DNA of 64,000 bases from Paraburkholderia silviterrae (GCF_004353915.1 NZ_SMRP01000012.1:62001-126000), one strand, 5' to 3'. Positions 7,916 to 17,506 are shown, numbered from the stretch's first letter. Notes: generated from the letters alone by a model not told the origin. Program-made: numbers and translations.

Positions 7916-9367
7916 TTACGGATGCGTCGAAAAATGGGGATTCACCGGGACCGCAACACCTGCGCGCGCTTCGATGGCCTCGCCGGCCGCCAAACAAAGG
8001 CTTTCCTGAAAACGCCCGGCGACCAACTGGACACCCATCGGGACGCCGTCCACCAATCCGGTGGGCACGGACAAGCCGGGCAGGCCCAAAATCGCAGTGG
8101 CAAGCAAGGGGCTTTGCGCGTCGAGGATTCGGCGCATTGCGTCGTCACCCTGCTGGTCGGCATCAATCAGGAATGGACGCTGCCATGAGACGGGCATCAA
8201 CAACAGGGGATACCGATCGAAAAACGCCAGCCACTCGCGCAACAAGGTGGAGCGCAGCGACAATGCGTCCATGTATCCACCTATCTCCAACTCTGGCGTC
8301 TGGCGGACCATGCTTGCGATCGCCCTCTGGATGGGCTCGTCACCATGATCCGCTACGGCTTGCCGCATCCCCGCTCTGGTTTCATTCAGCGACAACGCCA
8401 GCCAAAGATCCGCAGCCTCACGCAGTCGAGGCGGAGCAACTTCTTCGAGCGTGCAGCCTGCCTGTTCAAGCAAATGTGCGGCTTGCCTGACGGCGGTTAC
8501 GACCGCATTGTCTGCCGCATAGCCCGGCACCGACGTGCAGACCGCCACTCTTGCAGGAAAATGTACCGCTGGACTTTCCAACGGTGCCGGAACCCACCAG
8601 GGATCCCTGAAGTCCGGCGCCGCCATTGCTGCAAGACCCAGTCTAAGGTCTGCGATGCTGCGCGCCAGCGGCCCCTGGACGGAGGCAATCTGTGCGGCGA
8701 CGGGACGCTCCCTTGCCTCCGACGGATTGAATGCCGGCACGCGACCCAAGCTCGGGCGAAGGCCGAACACGCCACAGGCGTATGCGGGGTAGCGAATTGA
8801 TCCACCCTGATCGTTGCCGTGCGCAATTGGCCCAATCCCGGCTGCTACAGCTGCTGCCGCGCCGCCACTGGAACCACCGGGGGTACGCATCGGGTCCCAT
8901 GGATTGACGGTACGGCCGTGGAGATCGTTGTCGGTGAACCAGCGGAAAGAGAACGCCGGGGTATTGTTGCGCCCGATGATGATGGCGCCGGATTTGCGCA
9001 GATTCGCCACCACTGGGCTATCCACTTGAGCCACGACGTGCCGGTAGGCACTTACGCCGTTGCTTGTGGTGCAACCGGCTTGGTCTACATTTACTTTCAC
9101 AGTAATCGGCACGCCGTGCAGGAGGCCGACCGGATCTCCCCGCCCGAGCGCCTCATCCGCCTTCACTGCCGTTTCCATGGCTTGGTCGGCCAGTATCTCC
9201 ACCACGGCATTGATCTGTGGATTCACCTGTTCCAGCCTCGCCAGGCAACTGGCGACGGCTTCCTGACAGGATATCTCGCGACGTCTGATCTGCTCTGCCA
9301 GCTTAACGGCGCTCCAGCGCCACAGTTCCTTGCTCACGAATCTTGTCTCCCGATCTTCCGAGCGCAT
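7916..9367 (-). CDS. Amidase, amidase-signature family (483 aa)
   Basis: The Ser-cisSer-Lys catalytic machinery is visible: Lys91 in GVPITVKVN, the cis-serine in GGSSGG (about 165-168), and nucleophile Ser190 in GNDQGGSIRYPA. The length is normal for the family, which hydrolyses C-N bonds of amides to a carboxylate and an amine or ammonia in the cytoplasm. The gene lies upstream of a symporter and its partner on the same strand, and is divergent from a LysR regulator, suggesting an inducible uptake-and-hydrolysis unit. An alternative GTG start gives VSKELWRWSA as the N terminus. The substrate is unknown. Confidence 0.88.
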   Translation of the reverse strand: MRSEDRETRFVSKELWRWSAVKLAEQIRRREISCQEAVASCLARLEQVNPQINAVVEILADQAMETAVKADEALGRGDPVGLLHGVPITVKVNVDQAGCTTSNGVSAYRHVVAQVDSPVVANLRKSGAIIIGRNNTPAFSFRWFTDNDLHGRTVNPWDPMRTPGGSSGGAAAAVAAGIGPIAHGNDQGGSIRYPAYACGVFGLRPSLGRVPAFNPSEARERPVAAQIASVQGPLARSIADLRLGLAAMAAPDFRDPWWVPAPLESPAVHFPARVAVCTSVPGYAADNAVVTAVRQAAHLLEQAGCTLEEVAPPRLREAADLWLALSLNETRAGMRQAVADHGDEPIQRAIASMVRQTPELEIGGYMDALSLRSTLLREWLAFFDRYPLLLMPVSWQRPFLIDADQQGDDAMRRILDAQSPLLATAILGLPGLSVPTGLVDGVPMGVQLVAGRFQESLCLAAGEAIEARAGVAVPVNPHFSTHP

Positions 9368-9400
9368 GCAAAGGTGTTTGCATTAGCTGTTCGATAGAGA

Positions 9401-9412
9401 CTAGTGGACTAG
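9401..9412. promoter_or_regulatory. Palindrome CTAG-TGGA-CTAG in the amidase/LysR divergent promoter
   Basis: The 111-base gap between the divergent amidase and LysR genes holds CTAGTGGACTAG, a short dyad in an AT-richer stretch. LysR regulators bind such dyads between themselves and a divergent target. The assignment is positional only. Confidence 0.3.
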
Positions 9413-9478
9413 AATGAATACCGAAAGACTATAAATTCTTGCTGATGACCATTTCTGGTAGTCGGCAGAAGATACAAA

Positions 9479-10414
9479 ATGCAGTGTTCGGAGACGGAAC
9501 CACAAATGAAAGATCACCATCTGAAGGCATGGCTGCGTCTAGTAGAAACCGGGAGTATCCGCAGCGCCGCGCGTAGCCTCCACCTAAGTCAGGGTGCGAT
9601 CACGAAGGCGGTAAAGGAGTTGGAAGAAGATCTGGACGCGCCCCTTATCGTGCGTAGTTCGCGGGGCATCACGCTAACCGAGTGCGGCCACCAGCTCACC
9701 ATGCGCGCCCGCTTGGCGCAGAACCAGCTTACGCTCGCCCGGCAGGATATCCGGCAGCTTCAGGGAGGCCACGAAGCCCACGTTGCAGTGGCTGTGACGC
9801 CTATGGTGTTTCTCAGTGTCCTGCCCGAAGTTATCCGGTCTTTCCGGCGCAGCATGCCGCTGGCCGATCTCACGCTCGAAGAAGGACTGATGCCCATGGT
9901 TTTGCCCGCGCTGCGGGAGGGCGCTGTGGACTTTGCCGTGGCTACGCCGGTGACCGAGACAATGGGGAGTGATTTCAGCTTCGAACCGCTGAAGGCCGTG
10001 GAGGTCATGGTCGCTTGTCGGCGCGGACACCCTTTGGAACACGCGACAAAATGGGAAGAACTTCTAGAGTGCGAGTGGCTGATGCACCTGTCCGCCGGAA
10101 GCCAGCACAGCTACCTCATGGCGGAACTACATGAAAGCGGGCTTGCGGTTCCCAGACGAATCATCAAGACAAATACGTTTGGCGTGAGCTGGAATCTGCT
10201 GACCCGTAGCGATGTCCTGATGATCTGCCCAGCCGGCATGATGAAAGTGACGCCGTATGCCGATGAAATCTCCCGCATACCGTTGGACATGTCCCTGCCA
10301 CGGCTCATGCTCGGTATTCTGACCTTACGTGACAACCCGCTTTCGCTTGCCGCGTCACGGCTCGCCGAACTCTTTCGGCGATCGATCGTTGGCCAGAACG
10401 ATGTACTCGCGTGA
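9479..10414 (+). CDS. LysR-family transcriptional regulator (311 aa)
   Basis: The N terminus has the LysR winged helix: HLKAWLRLVETGSIRSAARSL, then LSQGAITKAVKELEEDL and PLIVRSSRGITLTECG. A periplasmic-binding-like effector domain follows from about residue 95 (VAVAVTPMVFLSVLPEVIRSF). It is divergent from the amidase gene, the classical arrangement for a LysR activator, so it probably controls the amidase-DUF3311-symporter unit in response to a pathway intermediate. ATG at 9506 (MKDHHLKAW) is an equally possible start; neither has a strong ribosome-binding site. Confidence 0.9.
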   Translation: MQCSETEPQMKDHHLKAWLRLVETGSIRSAARSLHLSQGAITKAVKELEEDLDAPLIVRSSRGITLTECGHQLTMRARLAQNQLTLARQDIRQLQGGHEAHVAVAVTPMVFLSVLPEVIRSFRRSMPLADLTLEEGLMPMVLPALREGAVDFAVATPVTETMGSDFSFEPLKAVEVMVACRRGHPLEHATKWEELLECEWLMHLSAGSQHSYLMAELHESGLAVPRRIIKTNTFGVSWNLLTRSDVLMICPAGMMKVTPYADEISRIPLDMSLPRLMLGILTLRDNPLSLAASRLAELFRRSIVGQNDVLA

Positions 10415-11108
10415 CGCAAAAATCGCGGGCAACGAGCCCGGGTGGGATGCTCACTTCACTGTGCCGACCTTCGAATGTGCGCTGCTAGGGGCTCCCTTGT
10501 TTCCCATGCAAAAAATGACTGTGGGAGATTGAGCACTGGTGTGGGACGCAGACTGGATATGCGCCAAGCACGATGCACGCTTCGTCAATAAAGTGTAATT
10601 GCTAATTTCCCCGCACTGTCAAGCTACGAACGGTACGGCAACTCAGAACAGCATTTCGTCGAAGTACGCCGCTTCCTGTCCACTATGCATTGTGTATCGA
10701 GGCAGTCGCTGGCCATCTGGAGCAATGACTCCGGCAGACGATGGCACAGAACGGACACGTTAGCACCGAGATAAAGTGGACTCGCAATGCTTCGGCGGCG
10801 GGCGTTGCTGCGGTGGGTGACCAGGCACTCAACTGCCGGTCCCATCGCACGGCGACGAAGGTCCGTTTCAGCCGAACTCCCGTCTCCCTATGTCAATCAA
10901 CGAACGGCCGTTGTACCTTGAAAGCCGCCGTAAATGTCGCGCCGGGTCGACGGGCCGCAACGGGTCGACTACGGAAGTTGGCAGATGATGGTGCGGCGCA
11001 CGGTCGTACTCCGCGTCGAACTTCCGAGGTTGGCCAAAAGCGGCCCTCCGCTCATGTTTCGCGAATGACAGATCGCCCAGAGCAACCGGCCGCTCTATAC
11101 CGCCAAAT
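10415..11108. other. Intergenic region, no supported gene
   Basis: Nearly 700 bases between the convergent LysR gene and the hydrolase gene. A 123-codon frame at 10741-11112 has no ribosome-binding site and no protein-like features. No strong terminator was seen. Confidence 0.4.
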
Positions 11109-11963
11109 TTAGCCGAGGATCATGTTGATGACGGCCTGTGACAGCGCTCCCCCGACCTCCCCGAGTCGATCGACGGCATCGAAATGGTGCCCGTCACGTT
11201 GACGCACGATCTGCACGTCGAGACCGTGGTCGTTGAGAAGCGTCTGGTACTCTGCCTGCAACCGATGGAACTCATCGGATTCATCCCCGCCGACGGTCAG
11301 GATGAACGGCAGAGCCGTCGATGGTAGATGGAACTTGGGGCTGAAATTTGCCACCTCTTGCTCATCGAGTCTGACAGCCTTGTTGAGATAGCACAGTCGG
11401 ATCGGTTCGAGATCGTAAAGACCACTGATAGCGCAAGCGCCTTTGACGACGTCTTCGGGGAGGTCATGCTTCGTCCAGTCGGTGCCTGCCAGAATCGCAG
11501 TCAAGTGGCCACCCGCTGAGCTGCCCGACACGAAAATCTCGTTGCGATCGAGGCCAAGAGAAACTGCGTTTCGGTAGAGATAGTCGATCGCCCGAATGTT
11601 GTCCAGCACGATATCGCCCATTCTCACCGACGGCGCGAGTCGATAATTCACGACAGCCACATTGATGTTCGCTTGCAGGTAAGGCAGCGCCACCGTGCTG
11701 AAGTCGGACTTGTCAAGTGATTGCCAGTAGCCGCCGTGGATGAAGATGAGGACGGGACGTCCCTTGTCCTTCGCGGGGAAAAAATCCAGCGTCTGCTTTT
11801 CATCGACGCCATAGCGTACATTTTCGATCACCGCATGTTCGCGGCGAAACTCCGCGCCTGTTCTCGACCATCGGGCGAATATCTCCAGATGGTCGGGAAT
11901 TCCGGCGCGAACGTTGTACTGCTGATCCAAAGCCTCTTGATCAAACGAGCGGTAAACCGGCAT
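11109..11963 (-). CDS. Alpha/beta hydrolase, esterase/arylformamidase-like (284 aa)
   Basis: The start at 11963 (MPVYRSFDQEALDQQYNVRA) has GAGG six bases upstream; an ATG at 11975 is in frame but lacks one. HGGYW (76-80) is the oxyanion-hole motif of the hormone-sensitive-lipase/kynurenine-formamidase group. GSSAG places the nucleophile at Ser149. VGGDESDEF and GHHFD near the end hold plausible catalytic Asp and His. Enzymes with HGGYW often hydrolyse aryl formamides or small esters. The gene is divergent from the AraC regulator and the RidA/PurA-like operon, so it may act in the same pathway. Confidence 0.8.
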   Translation of the reverse strand: MPVYRSFDQEALDQQYNVRAGIPDHLEIFARWSRTGAEFRREHAVIENVRYGVDEKQTLDFFPAKDKGRPVLIFIHGGYWQSLDKSDFSTVALPYLQANINVAVVNYRLAPSVRMGDIVLDNIRAIDYLYRNAVSLGLDRNEIFVSGSSAGGHLTAILAGTDWTKHDLPEDVVKGACAISGLYDLEPIRLCYLNKAVRLDEQEVANFSPKFHLPSTALPFILTVGGDESDEFHRLQAEYQTLLNDHGLDVQIVRQRDGHHFDAVDRLGEVGGALSQAVINMILG

Positions 11964-12089
11964 GCTGTACCTCATTGAAGTGGGTTGCAGGAGTAAGCGA
12001 ACATTCGGGCGTCCGCGTCACTCCGTAAATTACTGGCGCCGCGCTTGGCATGCCCGCGCGCAAGTGACAACCTTGATTGAGGACACGCC

Positions 12090-12887
12090 ATGTTTGGAAA
12101 GAGTGAAGACCGGGACGACTATCAATTCATCGAGCGGCCAGTAGGAGGGATGGCTCGCGATCTACCAGACAGGTTCTTCATCGACTATCACGAACACCGT
12201 CGGGGCCAGTTGATCTACGCATATGCGGGTTCCATCCTCGTCACCACTGAGGGAGGATCCTGGATCGTCCCTCCGCAGCGCGCGGTCTGGGTGCCGCCTC
12301 GGGTACGCCACTGCATGCAGGCGGTCGGTCCCATCGAGATGCGCACGCTCTACTTCGACCCGCAACGCCCGCCGCTCGCTTCAAACGCGTGCTGCGTGAT
12401 TTCAGTTTCGCCTCTGCTACGCGAGTTGATTGCGGCGGTCGTCAAGATGCAGCTCGACTATGACGAACACGGGCGTGATGGTCGTGTGGTCGAACTGCTG
12501 TTTGATGAAATCAAGCCGCTGCAGATCGAATCGCTTCATCTGCCGATGCCGACCGACGCTCGCATCGCGCGCATATGCCGCTGGATCGTCGCGAATCCAG
12601 CGGAAGAGACGTCGGTCACGTCCTGGAGCAAGGTAGTCGGAGCGAGTGAACGCACGATCATCAGGCTGTTCCCCGAAGAAACGGGCATGACTTTCACGCG
12701 GTGGAGGCAGCAGGCCCGTCTGCTTGCCGCCGTGCAGATGTTGGCCAACGGTCGCCCGGTCACTGAAATCGCCGCGGAGCTCGGTTACGACAGTCCAAGC
12801 GCGTTCAGTGCGATGTTCCGCAAGGCGCTAGGCAGTAGCCCTACGGAATACTTCCGTGGCACGGGCGTCGACCAGGAGGGCCACTAA
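12090..12887 (+). CDS. AraC-family transcriptional regulator (265 aa)
   Basis: An N-terminal cupin-like domain is visible (DYHEHRRGQLIYAYAGSILVTTEGG, then VPPRVRHCMQAVGP). The C-terminal pair of helix-turn-helix motifs follows: ETSVTSWSKVVGASERTIIRLF and GRPVTEIAAELGYDSPSAFSAMFRKALGSSPTEYF, the latter being the AraC signature. The arrangement (cupin plus HTH, about 260 residues) matches small-molecule-responsive or NimR-like regulators. It lies between the divergent hydrolase gene and the RidA/PurA-like operon and is the likely regulator of both. Confidence 0.88.
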   Translation: MFGKSEDRDDYQFIERPVGGMARDLPDRFFIDYHEHRRGQLIYAYAGSILVTTEGGSWIVPPQRAVWVPPRVRHCMQAVGPIEMRTLYFDPQRPPLASNACCVISVSPLLRELIAAVVKMQLDYDEHGRDGRVVELLFDEIKPLQIESLHLPMPTDARIARICRWIVANPAEETSVTSWSKVVGASERTIIRLFPEETGMTFTRWRQQARLLAAVQMLANGRPVTEIAAELGYDSPSAFSAMFRKALGSSPTEYFRGTGVDQEGH

Positions 12888-13013
12888 TCCTTCTCGGCCA
12901 TCGCCAGAATGGCGTGAACGCGACGAAACTCGGCATTGTCGCGAGTGCCAGCGATACATGAGTTGTTCATAGTGATCGTGAACGCCGCATGGGCGGCTAA
13001 CACAGGAGCTGTG

Positions 13014-13478
13014 ATGACCATCTACGATCGCGTACGCGAAGCTGGAATAACCCTTCCGACACTCGCTATTCCCGCCGCTGCATTTCGTCCCTATGTCGTT
13101 TACGACAATCAACTGATCGTTTCGGGGCAGTTGCCCGTGCGCGACGGAAAGACATTGTTCAGCGGCAAAGTCCCCGACGCAGTGTCGGTCTCCGACGCGC
13201 AGACTGCCGCGCGACTTTGCGTGATCAACATCCTGGCATGGGCGCATCACGCAACAGACGGGGATCTGAACCGGATCAGGAGGGTATTGCGACTCGGCGG
13301 GTTTGTCGCGACATCTGAGGGTTTCGCCGACGCGCCCGCCGTGATCAATGCCGCGTCTGAACTGACCACGCAGATCTTCGGTGAGCGTGGCTCGCACGCG
13401 AGAATCGCAATCGGTGTGGCAAGCCTGCCCTTCAATGCGCCGGTCGAAGTCGAGGCGACGTTCGCGCTGGAGGGATGA
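13014..13478 (+). CDS. RidA/YjgF-family protein (154 aa)
   Basis: The start at 13014 follows AGGAG (13004-13008) by 5 bases. The fold is recognisable from YDNQLIVSGQLPVRDGKTLFSGKV and the C-terminal GVASLPFNAPVEVEATFAL, which match RidA-like trimers. Classical RidA proteins hydrolyse reactive enamine/imine intermediates and carry a conserved Arg near the C terminus; that Arg is not obvious here, so this may be one of the divergent subfamilies (Rid4-7) found in catabolic clusters. It lies two bases upstream of the PurA-like gene. Confidence 0.8.
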   Translation: MTIYDRVREAGITLPTLAIPAAAFRPYVVYDNQLIVSGQLPVRDGKTLFSGKVPDAVSVSDAQTAARLCVINILAWAHHATDGDLNRIRRVLRLGGFVATSEGFADAPAVINAASELTTQIFGERGSHARIAIGVASLPFNAPVEVEATFALEG

Positions 13479-13480
13479 AA

Positions 13481-14872
13481 ATGGAAGGCGGTTCCGGATA
13501 CTCGGATGTATTGGTCGGGCTGCAATATGGCGACGAGGGCAAAGCCAAGATCGTCGATATCCTTGCGGACCAATACGACATCATTGCGCGTTTCAATGGG
13601 GGCGCCAATGCCGGTCATACGGTCGACACGCCCCATGGGTGCGCCAGGCTCATGCAGGTGCCTTCGGGCGCGTTCCATCCGGGCAAGGTTCTATACATCG
13701 GCTCGGGATGCGTGGTCAATATCGAAAAGCTTGCCGCAGAAATTTCGGCGCTGAGCGCCCAGGGCGCCGATCTCGATGGCCGGTTGTTCATCAGCCACCG
13801 CTGCGTCGTTGTTCAACCAATCCATATTCTCGCGGACCGCGCGCAAGGACAAGATATCGGAACGACAGGCAACGGTATTGGACCGTGTTATGCCGATCTC
13901 GCAGCACGCATGCGTCGGGGAGTCCGTACCACGGTACAGTTGCGCGACATGCTGGCAGACGAAGATAACGCCATCAGCCTGATGCAGGCGAATTCGGATT
14001 CGAATGGATTTCACGTCACACTCGACGAATCGACCGAGGCCGCATGGGTGAAGCTGTTGGCATCGACCAGATCGGCGTGGAAGGTTGTCCGGAAATTTGT
14101 TTCGGATGACGATCTGTTTCTCTCCGGCAAGGTTGAGAATGGGGCACGGGTGCTTTTCGAAGGCGCGCAGTCGGTGATGCTGGATGTGGTTCAGGGCGAT
14201 CAGCCGTTCGTCACCTCCAGCCATACGGGGCCCGCCTATGCATACGTAGGCGGCGACTTGCCCTGCAAATTTCATCGAAAGTCGATTGGTATTCTCAAAG
14301 CGGTCGTATCTCGAGTCGGAGCCGGTCCGTTCGCCGCGGAGCTTGGCGGCGCACGGTCAGCACGATATTGCGCGGACGCTGCGACAAACGGAATTGGCCG
14401 CGATGAAGAGCGTGAGAGGATCAATGTTGACGCGCTGTTCGCCTCCGGCGACGACTTTGACGTCGGTATGGGCCTTCGTGTCCTGACGGGAGAATATGGC
14501 ACGGGAAGCGGCCGCCCGCGGCGCATTGGCCTTCTCGACTTACCGCAGATCCGGCACGTCGTTGCACGTCACGGGATCGACGAGTTATTCATCAACAAGT
14601 GCGACTGCCTGACGTACTTCAGCAAGACACCGAAGCGCGTCGTTCCCGTAATTGCCGAGTATCACGCTGGGCCGGCGGGACTTCGCCCCGTTATCGCCGA
14701 ATACCCCACTTTCCCTCCTCTCGATATCCACTCGCGACCGCACACCATTCCGGCCAGTCTGGAAGAACTGCTTCGGTCTATCGAGCAGAGCGTGGGGTGC
14801 CCGATCGTCGGCATCGGTGTGGGCCCTGGACGCGCCGACAACATTTCATTCACCCCTTCGCCTGTACATTGA
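13481..14872 (+). CDS. Adenylosuccinate-synthetase (PurA) family paralogue, divergent (463 aa)
   Basis: The start at 13481 follows GGAGGG (13469-13474) by 6 bases; the ATG at 13475 overlaps that site's edge. The P-loop region reads LQYGDEGKAKIVD (usually QWGDEGKGKIVD), NAGHT keeps the catalytic His, GTTGNGIGP replaces the usual GTTGRGIGP, and FEGAQSVMLD replaces FEGAQGTLLD. VTSSH, AGPF and GSGRPRRIGLLD continue the family pattern. Family enzymes use GTP to join aspartate to IMP. Catalytic Asp and His are kept, but several substrate-contact positions differ, and the gene lies in a catabolic-looking operon rather than with purine genes. A changed substrate is therefore likely; this is an inference. 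Confidence 0.82.
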   Translation: MEGGSGYSDVLVGLQYGDEGKAKIVDILADQYDIIARFNGGANAGHTVDTPHGCARLMQVPSGAFHPGKVLYIGSGCVVNIEKLAAEISALSAQGADLDGRLFISHRCVVVQPIHILADRAQGQDIGTTGNGIGPCYADLAARMRRGVRTTVQLRDMLADEDNAISLMQANSDSNGFHVTLDESTEAAWVKLLASTRSAWKVVRKFVSDDDLFLSGKVENGARVLFEGAQSVMLDVVQGDQPFVTSSHTGPAYAYVGGDLPCKFHRKSIGILKAVVSRVGAGPFAAELGGARSARYCADAATNGIGRDEERERINVDALFASGDDFDVGMGLRVLTGEYGTGSGRPRRIGLLDLPQIRHVVARHGIDELFINKCDCLTYFSKTPKRVVPVIAEYHAGPAGLRPVIAEYPTFPPLDIHSRPHTIPASLEELLRSIEQSVGCPIVGIGVGPGRADNISFTPSPVH

Positions 14873-14873
14873 C

Positions 14874-15485
14874 ATGACCCCAACCTACTTGCGCGCCGAG
14901 ATGCGCCGCACCGACCTTGCGTGGACCGACTGGCCCGCCATCGAGAAATTCCTGAAGGACGAACTCATCTGCCGGGCTGCCGTTCACGACGAGCCGTATC
15001 CGTATATCACGGCTCAAAGCTTTACGTTCGTTGGCGACGCGTTGCTGATTCACTGTTCGCGGTTTGGCAAATTTGCTCGCGCGATCGAAGCCAACCCGCA
15101 TCTGACGATCGAAGTCGATCGTCCGGTAGCGTTACTTAAAGCACCCAAAGGGCAAAACACCAGCCTTGAGTACTACAGCGTCATCGCCCGTTGCCGGGCG
15201 CACGTCACGCATCTGGCGAAGGACGTCATAGCGCACCAGAACCAGGCACTCGACAAATTTCGACCCGAAAAAGACTACACACCGATCGAGGAAGGTGCGG
15301 CTAACCAGATCATCGCGATCCGATGCGTGATCGACGAGATGACAGCCAAGAAGCGCATTCTTGCGGACGGCCAATACTCGCCACCGGGCCAACCGCGGGC
15401 GCCTTATCTACGGTACCCGTTCGCGTCTGGCGCGACCGTGTCCGGCTTGCCGGCAGAGGCGTTCGACAAAAACCGCTTCAAGTAG
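14874..15485 (+). CDS. Pyridoxamine-phosphate-oxidase-like flavin split-barrel protein (203 aa)
   Basis: The gene starts one base after the PurA-like stop (TGACATG), so translation is probably coupled. MRRTDLAWTDWPAIEKFLKDE, then LICRAAVHDEPYPYITAQSFTF and LLIHCSRFGKFARAIEANPHLTIEVD follow the split-barrel fold of PNPOx-like and nitroimidazole-resistance-type proteins, which bind FMN, F420 or heme. Such proteins reduce or oxidise small cofactors or xenobiotics. With RidA-like and PurA-like neighbours it may carry out a redox step of the same pathway. The substrate and cofactor are not determined. Confidence 0.7.
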   Translation: MTPTYLRAEMRRTDLAWTDWPAIEKFLKDELICRAAVHDEPYPYITAQSFTFVGDALLIHCSRFGKFARAIEANPHLTIEVDRPVALLKAPKGQNTSLEYYSVIARCRAHVTHLAKDVIAHQNQALDKFRPEKDYTPIEEGAANQIIAIRCVIDEMTAKKRILADGQYSPPGQPRAPYLRYPFASGATVSGLPAEAFDKNRFK

Positions 15486-15638
15486 GCAAAAGCAGTCATT
15501 TCCAAGTTGGCGTAGGCGCGATACTCAACGGCATCTTTACGTGAGTCACAGCTCTTTTGGAGTTCGATAGTGATTGTGTCAACACCATCGATACGGTGTC
15601 GATACTTTTCAATTGATCTACGGAAACTGGAGACATGT

Positions 15639-17009
15639 ATGAAGATGTCCGGGATGGAAGTGGTCGGCGGCAATGCGGCAAGCCGGCTGGAGCGGCTTCC
15701 CGTTTGTGCCTACCACCGCATGCTGTTCGTAGTCATCGCGCTGGCGTTTTTCTTCGATAACATCGACCTGGCCACAATGACCTTTGTTCTCGGCTCCATC
15801 AAAAGCGAGTTCGGTCTGACCAGCGCGCAGGCAGGCATGTTGGGTAGCGCGAGCTTCGCAGGAATGGCGATGGGCGCATTGTTCTCGGGTGCCGTTGCAG
15901 ACCGGTTCGGACGCAAACCGGTTTTTCAGGTCAGCATGATCGTGTGGGGCGTGGGCAGCCTGCTGTGCTCCAGCGCTGCGGATGCGACTTCCCTTGGCAT
16001 CTTCCGGCTGATCCTCGGTATCGGAATGGGGATGGAGCTTCCGCTTGCCCAGACTATGTTGTCGGAGTTTATTCCGGCAAAGTCGCGGGGCCGCTACCTG
16101 GCAATGATGGACGGCAACTGGCCCCTCGCGTTCATCTCCGCAGGATTGCTCTCTTACTTTGTACTGGGTGTATACGGCTGGAGAACACTGTTTCTGATCG
16201 AAGCGCTACCCGCGGCATTTCTGTTCGTGGTACGCCGGTATGTTCCAGAGTCGCCTCGTTGGCTTGAATCGCGAGGCCGCCATCTGGAGGCAGAAGAAAT
16301 CGTCGATCGGATCGAGCGGTCAGTGATGTCGCGTCTGGGTCTGACGACGTTGCCGGAAACGACGCAGATGTCGATTGAAATGCGCGACGAACAAGGTCTA
16401 AAGGTATTGTGGTCGCAGGGCTACCGAAGCCGAACGCTGACGGTTGGCTCTCTCTGGTTCTTCGCACTCCTTGGCTTCTATGGATTAAACACTTGGCTCG
16501 GTGCACTCCTCGAACAATCCGGCCTCGCCGTAACGAAGTCGGTGCTATTTACGATCTATATTTCGCTTGGTGGCGTGCCCGGATTTCTTTGGGCAGCATG
16601 GGCGGTTGAACGATGGGGACGCAAAGTAACGTGTGTCATTACTCTGGTGGGTGCAGCGGTGATGATCTTCGCGTTTGGACGTGTTTCGCACCTCAATCCA
16701 GATCAGTCCACACTGATTGCAGTTGGCGCACTGATGCAGTTCTTCACTTTTGGCATGTGGGCCGTGCTCTATACCTATACCCCGGAGTTGTATCCCTCGA
16801 GAGCCAGGGCTTCGGGGTGCGGTTTCGCCTCGTTCGTTGGACGGATTGGCGCACTGATCGGACCGACGATCGTCGGTCTGATTCTTCCGGTCTGGAAGAG
16901 CGACGGCGTGTTCGTTTTCGGCGCGGCCTGCTTTATTGCTGCGGCGTTCGTGGTGATGCGCTTCGGGATCGAAACTCGTGGTAGCGCTTTGGAAAACGTG
17001 TCCGGTTAG
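15639..17009 (+). CDS. Major facilitator superfamily transporter, aromatic-acid/sugar symporter type (456 aa)
   Basis: The start at 15639 is preceded by GGAGA about 8 bases upstream. Twelve membrane segments are expected. Family signatures are SGAVADRFGRKPVF in the first cytoplasmic loop, PESPRWL after segment six, and AVERWGRK in the second half. These fit the metabolite:proton symporter group that includes aromatic-acid and sialate permeases. It is the last gene of the AraC-RidA-PurA-like cluster, 150 bases after the flavin protein, and is the likely uptake system for the substrate of that cluster. Confidence 0.88.
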   Translation: MKMSGMEVVGGNAASRLERLPVCAYHRMLFVVIALAFFFDNIDLATMTFVLGSIKSEFGLTSAQAGMLGSASFAGMAMGALFSGAVADRFGRKPVFQVSMIVWGVGSLLCSSAADATSLGIFRLILGIGMGMELPLAQTMLSEFIPAKSRGRYLAMMDGNWPLAFISAGLLSYFVLGVYGWRTLFLIEALPAAFLFVVRRYVPESPRWLESRGRHLEAEEIVDRIERSVMSRLGLTTLPETTQMSIEMRDEQGLKVLWSQGYRSRTLTVGSLWFFALLGFYGLNTWLGALLEQSGLAVTKSVLFTIYISLGGVPGFLWAAWAVERWGRKVTCVITLVGAAVMIFAFGRVSHLNPDQSTLIAVGALMQFFTFGMWAVLYTYTPELYPSRARASGCGFASFVGRIGALIGPTIVGLILPVWKSDGVFVFGAACFIAAAFVVMRFGIETRGSALENVSG

Positions 17010-17479
17010 TCGTCTACGTGGGTCCTAAGTAGACCGTGCGGATTGACTCGGACGCAGGCCCAGATCTGGAAAGTCCTTCGGCGGAACCCATGACCGTTTG
17101 CAAGTCTGTTGCGAACGTTCGCGTGACATCGCTGAAGGGCTGCTCCGGGACGGCTAGCGCCTTTCGACCGCGGTGTCGCTGTCGAGTACGCCGGGCGGCT
17201 ACCCTCCCCTTCCCAGCGGGCTGCGGCGCCGATGCCGGCGAGTCGTTTGGCGGGCCGTCATCGTCAATCTGACCCGCTGATGCCGTGCGTATGCTGGCTT
17301 CACTGGCCATTTCTTTTGGGCCCGGCGATCAACGTTTTCACCGCGACGGCTCGCGGCTCAAGAAGCAGTACGTCTGCCGGCACCACAATGCGTCCGCGGG
17401 TACACCGACCCAGACCCCCATGGCCGGGAAGCCGTGGTCTCGCCGTTGATATCACGCCACCACTTGCGCCGCCCCAAAA
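17010..17479. other. Intergenic region, no supported gene
   Basis: About 470 bases after the MFS gene with frames on both strands but no ribosome-binding site or recognisable product. No plus-strand terminator with a T-run was found. Confidence 0.4.
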
Positions 17480-17506
17480 CAAAAAGCCCGCCGGTATGGG
17501 CGGGCT
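17480..17506 (-). terminator. Intrinsic terminator on the minus strand
   Basis: AGCCCGCC (17485-17492) pairs with GGCGGGCT (17499-17506) around a 6-base loop. On the minus strand the stem is followed by TTTTTGTTTTG, a strong rho-independent terminator. It faces away from the imu operon and would end the candidate sRNA. Confidence 0.75.

Noticed and set aside
10741-11112. 123-codon plus-strand frame between the LysR and hydrolase genes
   Set aside because: No ribosome-binding site, no recognisable protein features, and it ends in the hydrolase terminator region.
17480-17506. Terminator of the MFS gene
   Set aside because: The T-run follows the stem only on the minus strand, so it cannot be the intrinsic terminator of a plus-strand gene.
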